The notes under the pieces: generated by a model
The model's input: the letters and a program-made list of their open reading frames with translations, nothing else
Database searches by the model: none
What the model was told of the DNA's origin: nothing
In this document: positions 1 through 7,468 of the stretch, piece after piece
Layout of the letters: every line of letters starts with the position of its first letter
How positions within the stretch are numbered: the first letter of the stretch is position 1
Made by a program: the position numbers and the translations under genes
Source of the DNA: CAYMEK01 sp964389305
GTDB lineage: Bacteria; Spirochaetota; Spirochaetia; SZUA-6; DRHE01
Assembly: GCA_964389305.1 (NCBI GenBank)
Contig: CAYMEK010000028.1
Location: 1 to 52,949, forward strand
Direction: 5' to 3'
Length of the DNA stretch: 52,949 nucleotides

Positions 1-84
1 AACGGATCGTTCTTCGACGAGGCCAAGGCAGAAAACGTCAAGGCCATGGTGGAGGTTACCAAGGAATACGGCGTCTATAAATAA
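1..84 (+). CDS. 3' end of an unidentified gene (C-terminal 27 residues)
   Basis: The first frame is open from base 1 to a TAA at 82-84 and ends in ...VKAMVEVTKEYGVYK. The reading frame, codon usage and position directly before a corrinoid-type methyltransferase fit a real gene cut by the window edge. The ending resembles the C-termini of uroporphyrinogen-decarboxylase-family methyltransferases, which have an amphipathic helix and then a YG pair, and such enzymes often sit beside methyl-THF:corrinoid methyltransferases. Twenty-seven residues are too few to assign a family. A substrate-binding protein tail is also possible. No gene is seen in the 144 bases before the next start. Confidence 0.45.
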   Translation, partial: NGSFFDEAKAENVKAMVEVTKEYGVYK

Positions 85-228
85 ATGCGCCAGGCAGCCG
101 CTTTCGCTTTCCAAACCGGAACGCCGGGGGCGACCTGCTGCCCGGCGTTTCGGAGAGGCGGATCTCGGGGTAAGGCGGAAGAGCCGGATTCGGACAACCG
201 GTGCCGCTGCCGGGTCGGGAGGAAATGT

Positions 229-1029
229 ATGCTGATAGTCGGTGAACGCATCAATACCAGCCGTAAACCGGTTGATAAGGCAGTAGCCAACAGGGATGCC
301 GACTACATCAAGAGCGATGTGCGCTCGCAGGTGGAATCCGGAGCCGACCTGATCGACGTCAACGCCGGATCGCGGCGGAACTCCGAGGTGGCGGATCTGT
401 CCTGGCTGATCGAGATCATCCAGAAGGATCTTCCGCAGGTCAGGCTCTGCCTCGACAGCTCGAATCCGGGAAGCCTGAAGGCTGTCCTGGAACAGGTCGA
501 AAATCCTCCCCTGCTCAACTCGACGACGGCCGAAGGGGCCAGATTCGAGGCCATGGCGCCGGTAATCCAGATGCGGGATTGCGAGATCGTGGCCCTCTGT
601 ATCGACGAGCGGGGCATCCCCAAGAGCGCAGAGCAGACACTGGAAAACGCCGGCCGGCTCGTTGCCGATCTGAAGAGCCTGGGGATCGAGGGGAAGCGCA
701 TCTATCTGGATCCTGTCATCCAGGCCGTGAGCGCAAACACGAATGCGGCCTTGATGATCCTGGAGGTGATCGAGCGCTTGAGGAGAGAGCTGCCGGAAGT
801 CAACGTGATCTGCGGCCTGTCCAACATCTCCTTCGGGCTTCCCGAGCGTTCCCTGGTGAACAGGACGTTTCTGCCCCTGGCCATGAAATCCGGGCTCAAT
901 GCGGCCATCGTGGATCCCCTCGATAAAAAGCTGATGGGAACGCTCAGGGCCACTGAAGTGCTGTTGGGACAAGACCCGTGGTGCCAGGTCTATACCAAGA
1001 CTTTTCGAGCCGGGGGTCTAAAAGCGTGA
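229..1029 (+). CDS. Methyltetrahydrofolate:corrinoid methyltransferase-like protein (MtrH/AcsE/MtvA family)
   Basis: This 266-residue pterin-binding TIM-barrel protein should move a methyl group between a corrinoid protein and tetrahydrofolate in the cytoplasm. The N-terminus MLIVGERINTSRK is the family signature. DVNAG follows near residue 45, LDSSNP near 76, and CGLSNISFGLP near 200. I chose ATG 229 because GGGAGG lies about 7 bases upstream and the protein then begins exactly at the family motif. The frame is open upstream to 85, but that stretch is not conserved. Length matches the family (about 260-310). In O-demethylase and glycine-betaine systems the partners are a substrate methyltransferase and a small corrinoid protein. 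Neither is complete here, so they may lie to the left of the window. Confidence 0.88.
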   Translation: MLIVGERINTSRKPVDKAVANRDADYIKSDVRSQVESGADLIDVNAGSRRNSEVADLSWLIEIIQKDLPQVRLCLDSSNPGSLKAVLEQVENPPLLNSTTAEGARFEAMAPVIQMRDCEIVALCIDERGIPKSAEQTLENAGRLVADLKSLGIEGKRIYLDPVIQAVSANTNAALMILEVIERLRRELPEVNVICGLSNISFGLPERSLVNRTFLPLAMKSGLNAAIVDPLDKKLMGTLRATEVLLGQDPWCQVYTKTFRAGGLKA

Positions 1030-1065
1030 GGCGGGTAGACGCCACGACATGAGTAAGTTGCAGTC

Positions 1066-1665
1066 ATGACGAGGAAAAAGAAAACATTAACCAAGCGTCA
1101 AGAGAAAGCGATCGAGACAAAAAACAGGATCTATGCGGCCGCAATCGAGCTGATGGACCGGAAAGGCTTTGAAAAAATCACGATCGCCGACATCAGCAAG
1201 AAGGCGGGCGTTTCCGTCGGCGCCTTCTACCATTACTTCAAATCCAAAAACGACATCCTGGCAGAGATATTTCGAAAAGCCGACGACTACTATTCCACCC
1301 AGGTATTGCCCAGGTTGAACAGCAACACCAAAAGCGTTCCCGACCTGATCGTCGAGTATTTTGACCATTATGCGAAGTTCAACCTGGGAAGCGGTGTAGA
1401 AATGACCCAGCAGCTATTCAATCCCAAAATCAAGTTCTTCATCAAAAAAAGCCGGCCTATGCTGACGATCCTGCAGGATCTCATCAGCAAGGGACAGGAA
1501 AAACAGCAAATCCGCAACGATACCACCCCGGAAGAGATTTCGAGATTCCTCTTCATCCTGGCCCGGGGGATCGTGTTCGAATGGAGCCTGTACGAGGGCC
1601 GCTACGACCTCAGAGCCACCATGCGCAAATATATCGAGGTTCTGGTTTCGACCTTGAAACCTTAA
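1066..1665 (+). CDS. TetR/AcrR-family transcriptional regulator
   Basis: This is a 199-residue regulator with a TetR N-terminal helix-turn-helix at about residues 17-62. The recognition segment ITIADISKKAGVSVGAFYHYF is typical. The C-terminal half is the helical ligand and dimer domain, and it has no family-specific motif that I recognise. The gene lies 36 bases after the methyltransferase and ends 29 bases before a convergent flavoprotein gene. Palindromic sites at 6200-6215, 6220-6232, 6288-6298 and 15169-15184 are good candidates for its operators because TetR dimers bind such inverted repeats. No such site is seen directly in front of this gene. The inducer is unknown. Confidence 0.93.
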   Translation: MTRKKKTLTKRQEKAIETKNRIYAAAIELMDRKGFEKITIADISKKAGVSVGAFYHYFKSKNDILAEIFRKADDYYSTQVLPRLNSNTKSVPDLIVEYFDHYAKFNLGSGVEMTQQLFNPKIKFFIKKSRPMLTILQDLISKGQEKQQIRNDTTPEEISRFLFILARGIVFEWSLYEGRYDLRATMRKYIEVLVSTLKP

Positions 1666-1694
1666 AGAGCCGGTCTTCGCCTCGGACAACCCTG

Positions 1695-3347
1695 TCAATC
1701 ATCCAGCGTTTCGTAGTAGGCGTCGCCGAGGTCATTCGGATTGAACGCCTCCCTTACCTTGTGCTGGTAGCGAAAAACGGAGGGCTGAGGCGCTGCCCGG
1801 TGCATTCTGTCGCGCTGCTCTTTGGGGGTGGTCCTGCCGTCCGGCCCCCGGGCCACAGAATTCCACTTCTCCATTCCCACCCCCCAGCCCTTTTTCAATC
1901 CAAACTCGGTGCAGGCGTCGAAAAACTCCAGCGTTCCCTCTGTTGATTCCTTGTCATGAGGATCGAAACAGGTGAAGTTCTCCCACAGGCCGGTGCCTCC
2001 GCCCCCCTGGCCGCCGATCGGACCCATCATGCAGTCCCCGCCGGCTTCCACAATGGCGCCGCGCGACTCCCACTCTTTCTTGAACTGGGAGGCCTCCTCG
2101 GCTCGCAAGGCCCCGAAGTCCAGGGCGCCGAACAGGCCGAAACAGCCGTCGTAAGACCCCCCGAACACCAGGTTCAGGTTCTTATGACCGAGCCTGATCA
2201 GGTATAAAAGCGCCCAGTCGTGTATTTCGGGCTCGTTCATGGCTTCGACCTGCCAGCCCCCGGTTCGCTCGAGGATTTCCTCCAACACCTTCACCTGCCA
2301 CTCTATGTCCCGGCGGGTCATGCCGGCCAGGACGATCTGAAACTCGCGTTCGGACTGCTCCGTGATTCTCCGCACTTCCGGGTCCTCGAGGATTTCTTCC
2401 AGGTCTCCCAGGGTCTTGGTGGGATCGGTGAGAAGCTTGACCATGGCGAATTTCAGGTCCCGGCCGAACATGTTGAATTGCCGGTGCGCCAGGTACCCTA
2501 GGCCAGCATCCCAGATCATGTGGGCCGCGTCGGCCCAAGCTTTCCACGAGGGAAAAGCCAGGGTGTAGGACCTGAAATTGTCCGGAAGCGGCGATCTGTA
2601 GGCCGGCGGCTTTCCCTCTACGGGAAGCGTTTTCGGACCGGGCCAGGCAAAAAGCTTAATGGCGCATTTCGTATACACGCCCATCGAGCCCTTGGAACCT
2701 AAAAACCCCCTGCATACGCCTTTCATGCTCGGGCCAGGCCCTTCGCCGCAGAACCAGCCGCAGCCGGAACCCAGGGACCCTGTTCGCAGGATATCGCCGG
2801 TAGGCATAACCCATTCCAGTCCCAGCAGGTTCTCATAGTGCCAGCCCCCGAACAGGTTGCTCGGTCCGGACCCGAAGTAGGAGGTCGCGCTGGCCAGGAT
2901 GGAGCAGCTACAGCCGGAGCCCGGAATATGGGTATTCAAGCCCACCTTCATTGTCTCGGCCTGGAGCGTAGCTCCCAATACTCCCGGCTCGATGACGGCA
3001 AACATGTTTTTCTCGTCTATCTCGAGTACACGGTCCATCCTTCGCATATCGAGCTGGATGGTGTTGTCCTCCGAGGGAAAGCCCTGAGCGGACCAGAAGG
3101 TGCTCGAAGCCTTGAATTTGATCTTGTACTTGTTGCACAGCTTGACGATCGCCTGGACCTCTTCCGTGCTCCCGGGCAGGACGACCGCCGCCCCCCTTGG
3201 AGTGAAAGTAGCGAAAAAGGGACCGAGATGAATCGCCGTATGGGCGAGCGAGTACCGGTAGGAATCGAGGACAGCCGGATCGTCGGATACGTTCTCGGCT
3301 CCTACAATGTCCTCCAGGGCCGTATATATGTTCTTTGCTAAGCTCAT
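1695..3347 (-). CDS. FAD-linked oxidoreductase, VAO/p-cresol methylhydroxylase-like (subunit A)
   Basis: This 550-residue flavoprotein has an FAD_binding_4 fold in its N-terminal half (about residues 40-240) and a C-terminal substrate domain. The pyrophosphate-binding part reads PGSGCSCSILASATSYFGSG, followed by a LGLEWVMPTGDILRTG strand that closely resembles the EVVLANG-RTG segment of p-cresol methylhydroxylase and vanillyl-alcohol oxidase. GSMGVYT near residue 225 is the next family element. Such enzymes oxidise benzylic C-H or alcohol groups, or alpha-hydroxy acids. It is the last gene of a three-gene operon, 18 bases after the CCG iron-sulfur protein, which should take its electrons. Start ATG 3347 follows a GGGGGATA sequence. 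No signal peptide is seen, so it should be cytoplasmic. The exact substrate is unknown. Confidence 0.88.
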   Translation of the reverse strand: MSLAKNIYTALEDIVGAENVSDDPAVLDSYRYSLAHTAIHLGPFFATFTPRGAAVVLPGSTEEVQAIVKLCNKYKIKFKASSTFWSAQGFPSEDNTIQLDMRRMDRVLEIDEKNMFAVIEPGVLGATLQAETMKVGLNTHIPGSGCSCSILASATSYFGSGPSNLFGGWHYENLLGLEWVMPTGDILRTGSLGSGCGWFCGEGPGPSMKGVCRGFLGSKGSMGVYTKCAIKLFAWPGPKTLPVEGKPPAYRSPLPDNFRSYTLAFPSWKAWADAAHMIWDAGLGYLAHRQFNMFGRDLKFAMVKLLTDPTKTLGDLEEILEDPEVRRITEQSEREFQIVLAGMTRRDIEWQVKVLEEILERTGGWQVEAMNEPEIHDWALLYLIRLGHKNLNLVFGGSYDGCFGLFGALDFGALRAEEASQFKKEWESRGAIVEAGGDCMMGPIGGQGGGGTGLWENFTCFDPHDKESTEGTLEFFDACTEFGLKKGWGVGMEKWNSVARGPDGRTTPKEQRDRMHRAAPQPSVFRYQHKVREAFNPNDLGDAYYETLDD

Positions 3348-3365
3348 TTACCGTATCCCCCTCTT

Positions 3366-4643
3366 TTAAGCCTCAACCGACTTCTGCACCAGCTCGATTA
3401 TGTCGTAGACTTTCATCGCTTCTCCCCGTGCGCTGATGGCATCCAGGAAGTTCCTCTCACACCAAGGGCAGGCGCTCACCAGAGCCTCGGCGCCGGTCGC
3501 CCTGGCTTCGGCAATCCGTTCGCCGGCCGTCCAATCCGAATATTCCGGGTAAGCTTCCCGAACACCCCCTCCGGCACCGCAGCACCAGCTATATTCCCGG
3601 ATCCTCTCCATCTCCACCAGCTCCACGCCCGGGATGGCCTTGAGGATATCCCTGGGTGGATCGTACACGCCCCAGGCTCCGTTGTACCTGGGTCTTCGCG
3701 GCTCATAGACGACGATTTGATTCTTGATTTTCTTCTCCACGCCGTTCCATGGTACATACGGCTCACCCTGCCGTCCCAGATGGCAGGGATCATGGTAGGT
3801 GACGGACAGAGGAACTTCCGAGCGAAGCTTGAGCCTGCCCTCCTTGATCAATCGGTCGATCAGCTCCACCGTGTGGAGCACCTCGACTTCGGAACCCAAT
3901 TGCGGATACAGGCGCTTGAAGGCATGGTATCCATCTGCGCAGGAGGTTACCACTGTCTTCACGCCGGCCTTGGCCCAGGCATTCATGTTGGCCCTGGCCA
4001 GGCGGGTGAACTCGTCGCGGTAACCCATCGAGTAGACCCTGCCGCCGCAGCACATCTCCTGATCTCCCATGACAGCCAGCTCGACCCCCGCTTTCCTCAA
4101 CAACCCGACCGCTGCTCTGGCAGAGTGCTGCAAATGCGGATCGTAGCTGTACCTGCAGCCGGCATGAAAGAGAATCTCCGCCTTGCTGGTCGATAGACGG
4201 GGAATGTCCAGCCCTTCGGCCCATTCTCCCCGCTTGCCGCTGGGCTGCCCCATGGTGTTGTGCTCTTGGCGCAGGCTCTGCACTACGGTTTTGTGCTCCT
4301 CCAGACCCTGGCCGTCCTCTACCAACTTGAACTTCAGTTCGCGCACCATCTCCAGAGGTTCCAGATTGTAGCGGCAGATCTTGCAGCTCACATCGCAGGA
4401 GCCGCAGGTCATACAGGAAAAAACGATCCGCCTGACCGTGTCCGAATAGCCGCTTTCGCCCTTGATAAGGGAGCGGGCCACCGCATACCTGCCGCGGGCG
4501 GCGTAGCTGTTGAAATTATGGTACGAAATGCTGGGGCAGTTCTTGGCGAATCTCCAGCTCTTCATCTGGTCAAACGGAATCCACTTGCAGTAAGAGCATT
4601 GACTGCAGCGGTCCATTTCGGCAGCAAAATCTTCCAGCGCCAT
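3366..4643 (-). CDS. CCG-domain iron-sulfur protein (HdrD/GlcF-like)
   Basis: This 425-residue electron-transfer subunit has two ferredoxin-type Cys clusters near the N-terminus. The first is C13-x2-C16-x2-C19 with C36-Pro, and the second is C77-x2-C80-x2-C83-x3-C87. Two cysteine-rich CCG domains follow, with MCCGG near residue 208 and WCCGAGG near residue 360. This is the plan of heterodisulfide reductase HdrD and glycolate oxidase GlcF. The gene lies between two flavoprotein genes, 31 bases after one and 18 before the other, so it is probably the shared electron acceptor. No transmembrane helix is obvious, so the final acceptor (menaquinone, ETF, ferredoxin or a thiol) is unclear. Confidence 0.9.
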   Translation of the reverse strand: MALEDFAAEMDRCSQCSYCKWIPFDQMKSWRFAKNCPSISYHNFNSYAARGRYAVARSLIKGESGYSDTVRRIVFSCMTCGSCDVSCKICRYNLEPLEMVRELKFKLVEDGQGLEEHKTVVQSLRQEHNTMGQPSGKRGEWAEGLDIPRLSTSKAEILFHAGCRYSYDPHLQHSARAAVGLLRKAGVELAVMGDQEMCCGGRVYSMGYRDEFTRLARANMNAWAKAGVKTVVTSCADGYHAFKRLYPQLGSEVEVLHTVELIDRLIKEGRLKLRSEVPLSVTYHDPCHLGRQGEPYVPWNGVEKKIKNQIVVYEPRRPRYNGAWGVYDPPRDILKAIPGVELVEMERIREYSWCCGAGGGVREAYPEYSDWTAGERIAEARATGAEALVSACPWCERNFLDAISARGEAMKVYDIIELVQKSVEA

Positions 4644-4674
4644 TTCCTCTTTCTCCTTATATAATCTCCTGCAG

Positions 4675-6141
4675 TTAGAAGCACAGTTTCCCGGGATTCA
4701 TTACATTGTGGGGATCGAATACGGCCTTGATCTTCCGGATGGCGTTCATGGTTTCTCCGTCCGCGTTGAATACCATGTCGGCCCACATCCCGTACGGCCT
4801 CGAGAAGTAGGCGCCCTGCCTGAACAACCTGTAACTGGCGTCCCGGAAAAGCTCCTGGATCCTCTTCATTTCCGCTTGATTCGAACGGCTGAACGGAAGC
4901 ACGAACTCACAGTGACAGCCCACGCCCTGATGTACCGGCTGGAGGTAGACTCCGATGTCCCCGGCCGGATACTGCTGCATTCCGGCCGCATCTCCCATCG
5001 TGGCAATGAAGGAGGGCGCTCTGTCGAGCGTGGTCAGGAAGAATATCTCCCGGGCTTCTCCCTTGTATCGCAGCTTCCAGTACGGCTCGCCGGAAGGCTT
5101 CAGCAGCAACTCCAACATTGCATCGCCCCGACAGCCTGGGATATCGGCAGCCATCTTCAGCCCGGACTGCTTGGCAAAGTCCCGGATATCGGCTTCCCGG
5201 GCCTTGACCCTTTCTTCGGCCAGGATGTGTCCGCCGCCGATTCCCACGATCACCGCCCACGAAGGCAGCGTTTCTCTCAGAGACTGCACCTCATCCGCTG
5301 TTCCGGCCAGCATGTAGGCCAGGCAGGCATTGTTTGCCACGAATAGCTCGTCGCCGAACCTGAACTTCAAAAGCTGGTAGGTAAAAGCGACCAGATCCTC
5401 GAGCTTCTCGGCCGGAACGAAAAACAGTTTGCGCAGCTCAGGGAATACCTCGCACTTTACCGACGCCCAGGTAACAATGCCCATGCTGCCCTGGGCCGCC
5501 GATACGAACTTGTAGAAATCAAGCTGAGCGGGCCCTGGTCCCCACACAGGCACCAGGCCCTGCTCCCAATCCTCGTCTTTTTCACCGCGGAAAACACCAC
5601 TGCCGCTATAGAACTTGTCCCCGTTTCCCCAAACGATCTCCAGGCTTCGCAACGGCTCCAGCAGGTTCCACTGGTACTTGGGATACAGCACCGGCTCTCT
5701 CTCCAGCAGGCTGGCCAGCACCGACTTGTTGGCGCGGGGAAGAAGGGGCATGGCAATGCGCAGGCCTTCTTTATGAAGCGCAGGCAAAAGCTGGTCGAAC
5801 GTCACCCCAGGCTCGATCAGGACCAGCCTGTTCCGCCGGTTGATTTTCGGAATTCGCTTCATCCTGCTGAGATCGACCAAAACCGCTTCGGGGGCGGTCG
5901 GGATCGAGTCCCCGCGGAAGTGCGGCGGACCGGAGCTAAGAGGTACCAGAGGCGTCAAGGTTTGGTTTGCCCAAAGGACGATCTTCTGCACCTCATCCAC
6001 GTTCCCCGGTTGAACCATGAGATGGGGATTCGGGAAACGTAAACGGTTGTGATCCAGCGAAAGAGCTTCTTCCAGGCGAGGATTATCGATCACCGCCGTT
6101 TCCCCCACGATGTCCATCAACTGTGTTTTTTTATCATCCAT
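4675..6141 (-). CDS. FAD-linked oxidoreductase, VAO/PCMH-like (subunit B, divergent)
   Basis: This 488-residue paralogue of the 1695-3347 flavoprotein is the first gene of the operon. It has the FAD_binding_4 start (PHLMVQPGNVDEVQKIV), RLVLIEPGVTFDQLLPAL, a LRSLEIVWGNGDKFYSGSG segment, AAQGSMGIVT, and the family C-terminus FDPHNVMNPGKLCF. Between residues about 130 and 165 it lacks the Gly/Ser-rich pyrophosphate loop seen in its partner and has PRANKSVLASLLEREPVLYP instead. It may bind FAD differently or be a structural subunit. I chose ATG 6141 because GGGAG lies about 7 bases upstream; a GTG at 6162 would add seven residues. The two flavoproteins and the CCG protein probably form one complex. 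Confidence 0.85.
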   Translation of the reverse strand: MDDKKTQLMDIVGETAVIDNPRLEEALSLDHNRLRFPNPHLMVQPGNVDEVQKIVLWANQTLTPLVPLSSGPPHFRGDSIPTAPEAVLVDLSRMKRIPKINRRNRLVLIEPGVTFDQLLPALHKEGLRIAMPLLPRANKSVLASLLEREPVLYPKYQWNLLEPLRSLEIVWGNGDKFYSGSGVFRGEKDEDWEQGLVPVWGPGPAQLDFYKFVSAAQGSMGIVTWASVKCEVFPELRKLFFVPAEKLEDLVAFTYQLLKFRFGDELFVANNACLAYMLAGTADEVQSLRETLPSWAVIVGIGGGHILAEERVKAREADIRDFAKQSGLKMAADIPGCRGDAMLELLLKPSGEPYWKLRYKGEAREIFFLTTLDRAPSFIATMGDAAGMQQYPAGDIGVYLQPVHQGVGCHCEFVLPFSRSNQAEMKRIQELFRDASYRLFRQGAYFSRPYGMWADMVFNADGETMNAIRKIKAVFDPHNVMNPGKLCF

Positions 6142-6199
6142 GGTCGACTCCCGTACAGGCACCCTGGCGTCCTCTCAACGCCTCATGTAGAATGCATTC

Positions 6200-6215
6200 A
6201 CTGAATATATTCAGT
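6200..6215. promoter_or_regulatory. Perfect 16-base palindrome, candidate TetR operator
   Basis: ACTGAATATATTCAGT is its own reverse complement. It covers the -10 box and the expected transcription start of the minus-strand flavoprotein operon, which is a repressor position. Related inverted repeats lie at 6220-6232, 6288-6298 and 15169-15184. The TetR gene at 1066 is the obvious candidate ligand, by inference. Confidence 0.7.
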
Positions 6216-6240
6216 TTACCTGAATCTTTCAGTTTGTCAA
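6213..6240 (-). promoter_or_regulatory. Sigma70-type promoter of the flavoprotein/CCG operon
   Basis: On the minus strand TTGACA (6240-6235) is followed after 16 bases by TAAACT (6218-6213). Transcription would start near 6206, giving a leader of about 65 bases before ATG 6141. The palindromes 6200-6215 and 6220-6232 cover the start region and spacer. Confidence 0.6.
6220..6232. promoter_or_regulatory. Second operator-like inverted repeat
   Basis: CTGAATCTTTCAG is an inverted repeat (CTGAA-TCT-TTCAG) inside the spacer of the minus-strand promoter. It shares the CTGAA/TTCAG half-sites with the 6200-6215 palindrome, with its centre 18-19 bases away. Confidence 0.55.
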
Positions 6241-6250
6241 CAAAAACAAT

Positions 6251-6279
6251 TTGACAAATTCAGGCTCCGATGATAACAT
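6251..6279 (+). promoter_or_regulatory. Sigma70-type promoter of the alcohol dehydrogenase/AOR operon
   Basis: TTGACA (6251-6256) and TAACAT (6274-6279) are separated by 17 bases. Transcription would start near 6286, directly at the ATTCAGTGAAT inverted repeat. The -35 boxes of the two divergent promoters form an inverted repeat (TTTGTCAA...TTGACAAA) ten bases apart. Confidence 0.6.
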
Positions 6280-6287
6280 CAGAATGT

Positions 6288-6298
6288 ATTCAGTGAAT
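6288..6298. promoter_or_regulatory. Third operator-like inverted repeat
   Basis: ATTCAGTGAAT (ATTCA-G-TGAAT) sits at the predicted +1 of the plus-strand operon. It is the exact reverse complement of the ATTCACTGAAT found at 6196-6206 in the opposite promoter, so both directions probably share one repressor. Confidence 0.6.
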
Positions 6299-6353
6299 CA
6301 ATTCGGTTTAATTGCATTTATTAAAAAAGGCGTTTTAAGCCGGGGAGGGAAAG

Positions 6354-7451
6354 ATGAAAATAAAAGCGGCAGTGGTCTACGAGAAATCAAGACCGTTCCA
6401 AATCGAGGAACTCGAGCTCAGCGATCCGCGGAATGATGAGGTTCTGGTACGGATCGTCGCCACCGGCATCTGCCACACGGACCTGGCAGGACGGGACGGC
6501 TATCTACCGATTCCACCGCCGCCGCATGTATTCGGACACGAGGGGGCCGGCGTTGTCGAGAAGGTGGGGAAGCGGGTCTCCAAGGTAAAACCCGGCGATC
6601 ATGTTGTTTTGTCCTGGGACTGCTGCCGGACCTGCCCGCCCTGCAGGGCGGGCCTGGATCCCTACTGCCTGAACTTCTTTCTGCACAATTTCCATGGGGC
6701 CCGCCCCGATGGGTCCACCACGCTGCGCAAGGGCGATCAGGTGATCCACGGCAACTTTTTCAATCAATCCTCGTTCGCCGATTACGCCTTGGCCAATGAA
6801 CGGAACGTGGTCAAGGTGACCAAAGACGTGCCCCTGGAGATACTCGGCCCTCTGGCCTGCGGCGTTCAGACCGGCGCCGGCGCGGTGATGAACACACTTC
6901 ATCCCAGGCCGGGCGCTTCCATTGCCGTGTTCGGAATCGGGAATGTGGGGCTGAGCGCTATAATGGGAGCGGTCATATGCGGCTGCACCACCATCATAGC
7001 CGTGGCCAGACGCGCGGAGCCGTTGAAAGTGGCGAAGGAGTTCGGCGCCACCCATACGGTCAACACCGCGGACACGGACCCGGTCGAGGCGATCCGGGAG
7101 ATCACCGGCGGGGGTGCGGACTACAGCCTGGAGTGCGCCGGCAGCCCGCAGGTCCTGCGGCAGGCCGTGGATTGCCTGCCCCGCTGCGGCGTCTGCGGGC
7201 TCCTCGGGGTTGTGGCGCCCGGTACGGAAGTCGGCCTGGACATGGACCTGCTCATGAACGGCCGGACGGTTAAGGGGATCATCGAAGGCGACGCCATTCC
7301 GGACCTGTTCATCCCCAAGCTGATCGAGCTGTACCAACAGGGACGGCTGCCGTTCGACCGGATGATCAGCTTCTATCCCTTCGAGCAGATAAACAAGGCG
7401 GTAGAGGATATGGAGCACAGACGGGTGATCAAGCCAGTATTGCGCCAGTAG
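6354..7451 (+). CDS. Zinc-dependent alcohol dehydrogenase (MDR family, aryl/class III-like)
   Basis: This 365-residue medium-chain dehydrogenase should interconvert an alcohol and an aldehyde with NAD(P). Visible motifs are the catalytic zinc Cys-His in TGICHTDLAG (about residue 38), GHEGAGVVEKVGKRV (about 61), the structural zinc set C-x2-C-x2-C-x7-C in CRTCPPCRAGLDPYC (about 91-105), and the Rossmann GIGNVG near 193. Start ATG 6354 follows GGGAGGG. The best relatives by motif are aryl-alcohol and glutathione-dependent types. It is the first gene of an operon with aldehyde:ferredoxin oxidoreductase, so it probably feeds or drains the aldehyde used by that enzyme. Confidence 0.93.
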   Translation: MKIKAAVVYEKSRPFQIEELELSDPRNDEVLVRIVATGICHTDLAGRDGYLPIPPPPHVFGHEGAGVVEKVGKRVSKVKPGDHVVLSWDCCRTCPPCRAGLDPYCLNFFLHNFHGARPDGSTTLRKGDQVIHGNFFNQSSFADYALANERNVVKVTKDVPLEILGPLACGVQTGAGAVMNTLHPRPGASIAVFGIGNVGLSAIMGAVICGCTTIIAVARRAEPLKVAKEFGATHTVNTADTDPVEAIREITGGGADYSLECAGSPQVLRQAVDCLPRCGVCGLLGVVAPGTEVGLDMDLLMNGRTVKGIIEGDAIPDLFIPKLIELYQQGRLPFDRMISFYPFEQINKAVEDMEHRRVIKPVLRQ

Positions 7452-7468
7452 TGCCGGAGGTGTCAGTC

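Noticed and set aside
85..228. Upstream extension of the methyltransferase frame to 85
   Set aside because: The added 48 residues do not resemble the family, and the ATG at 229 has a ribosome site and the conserved N-terminus.
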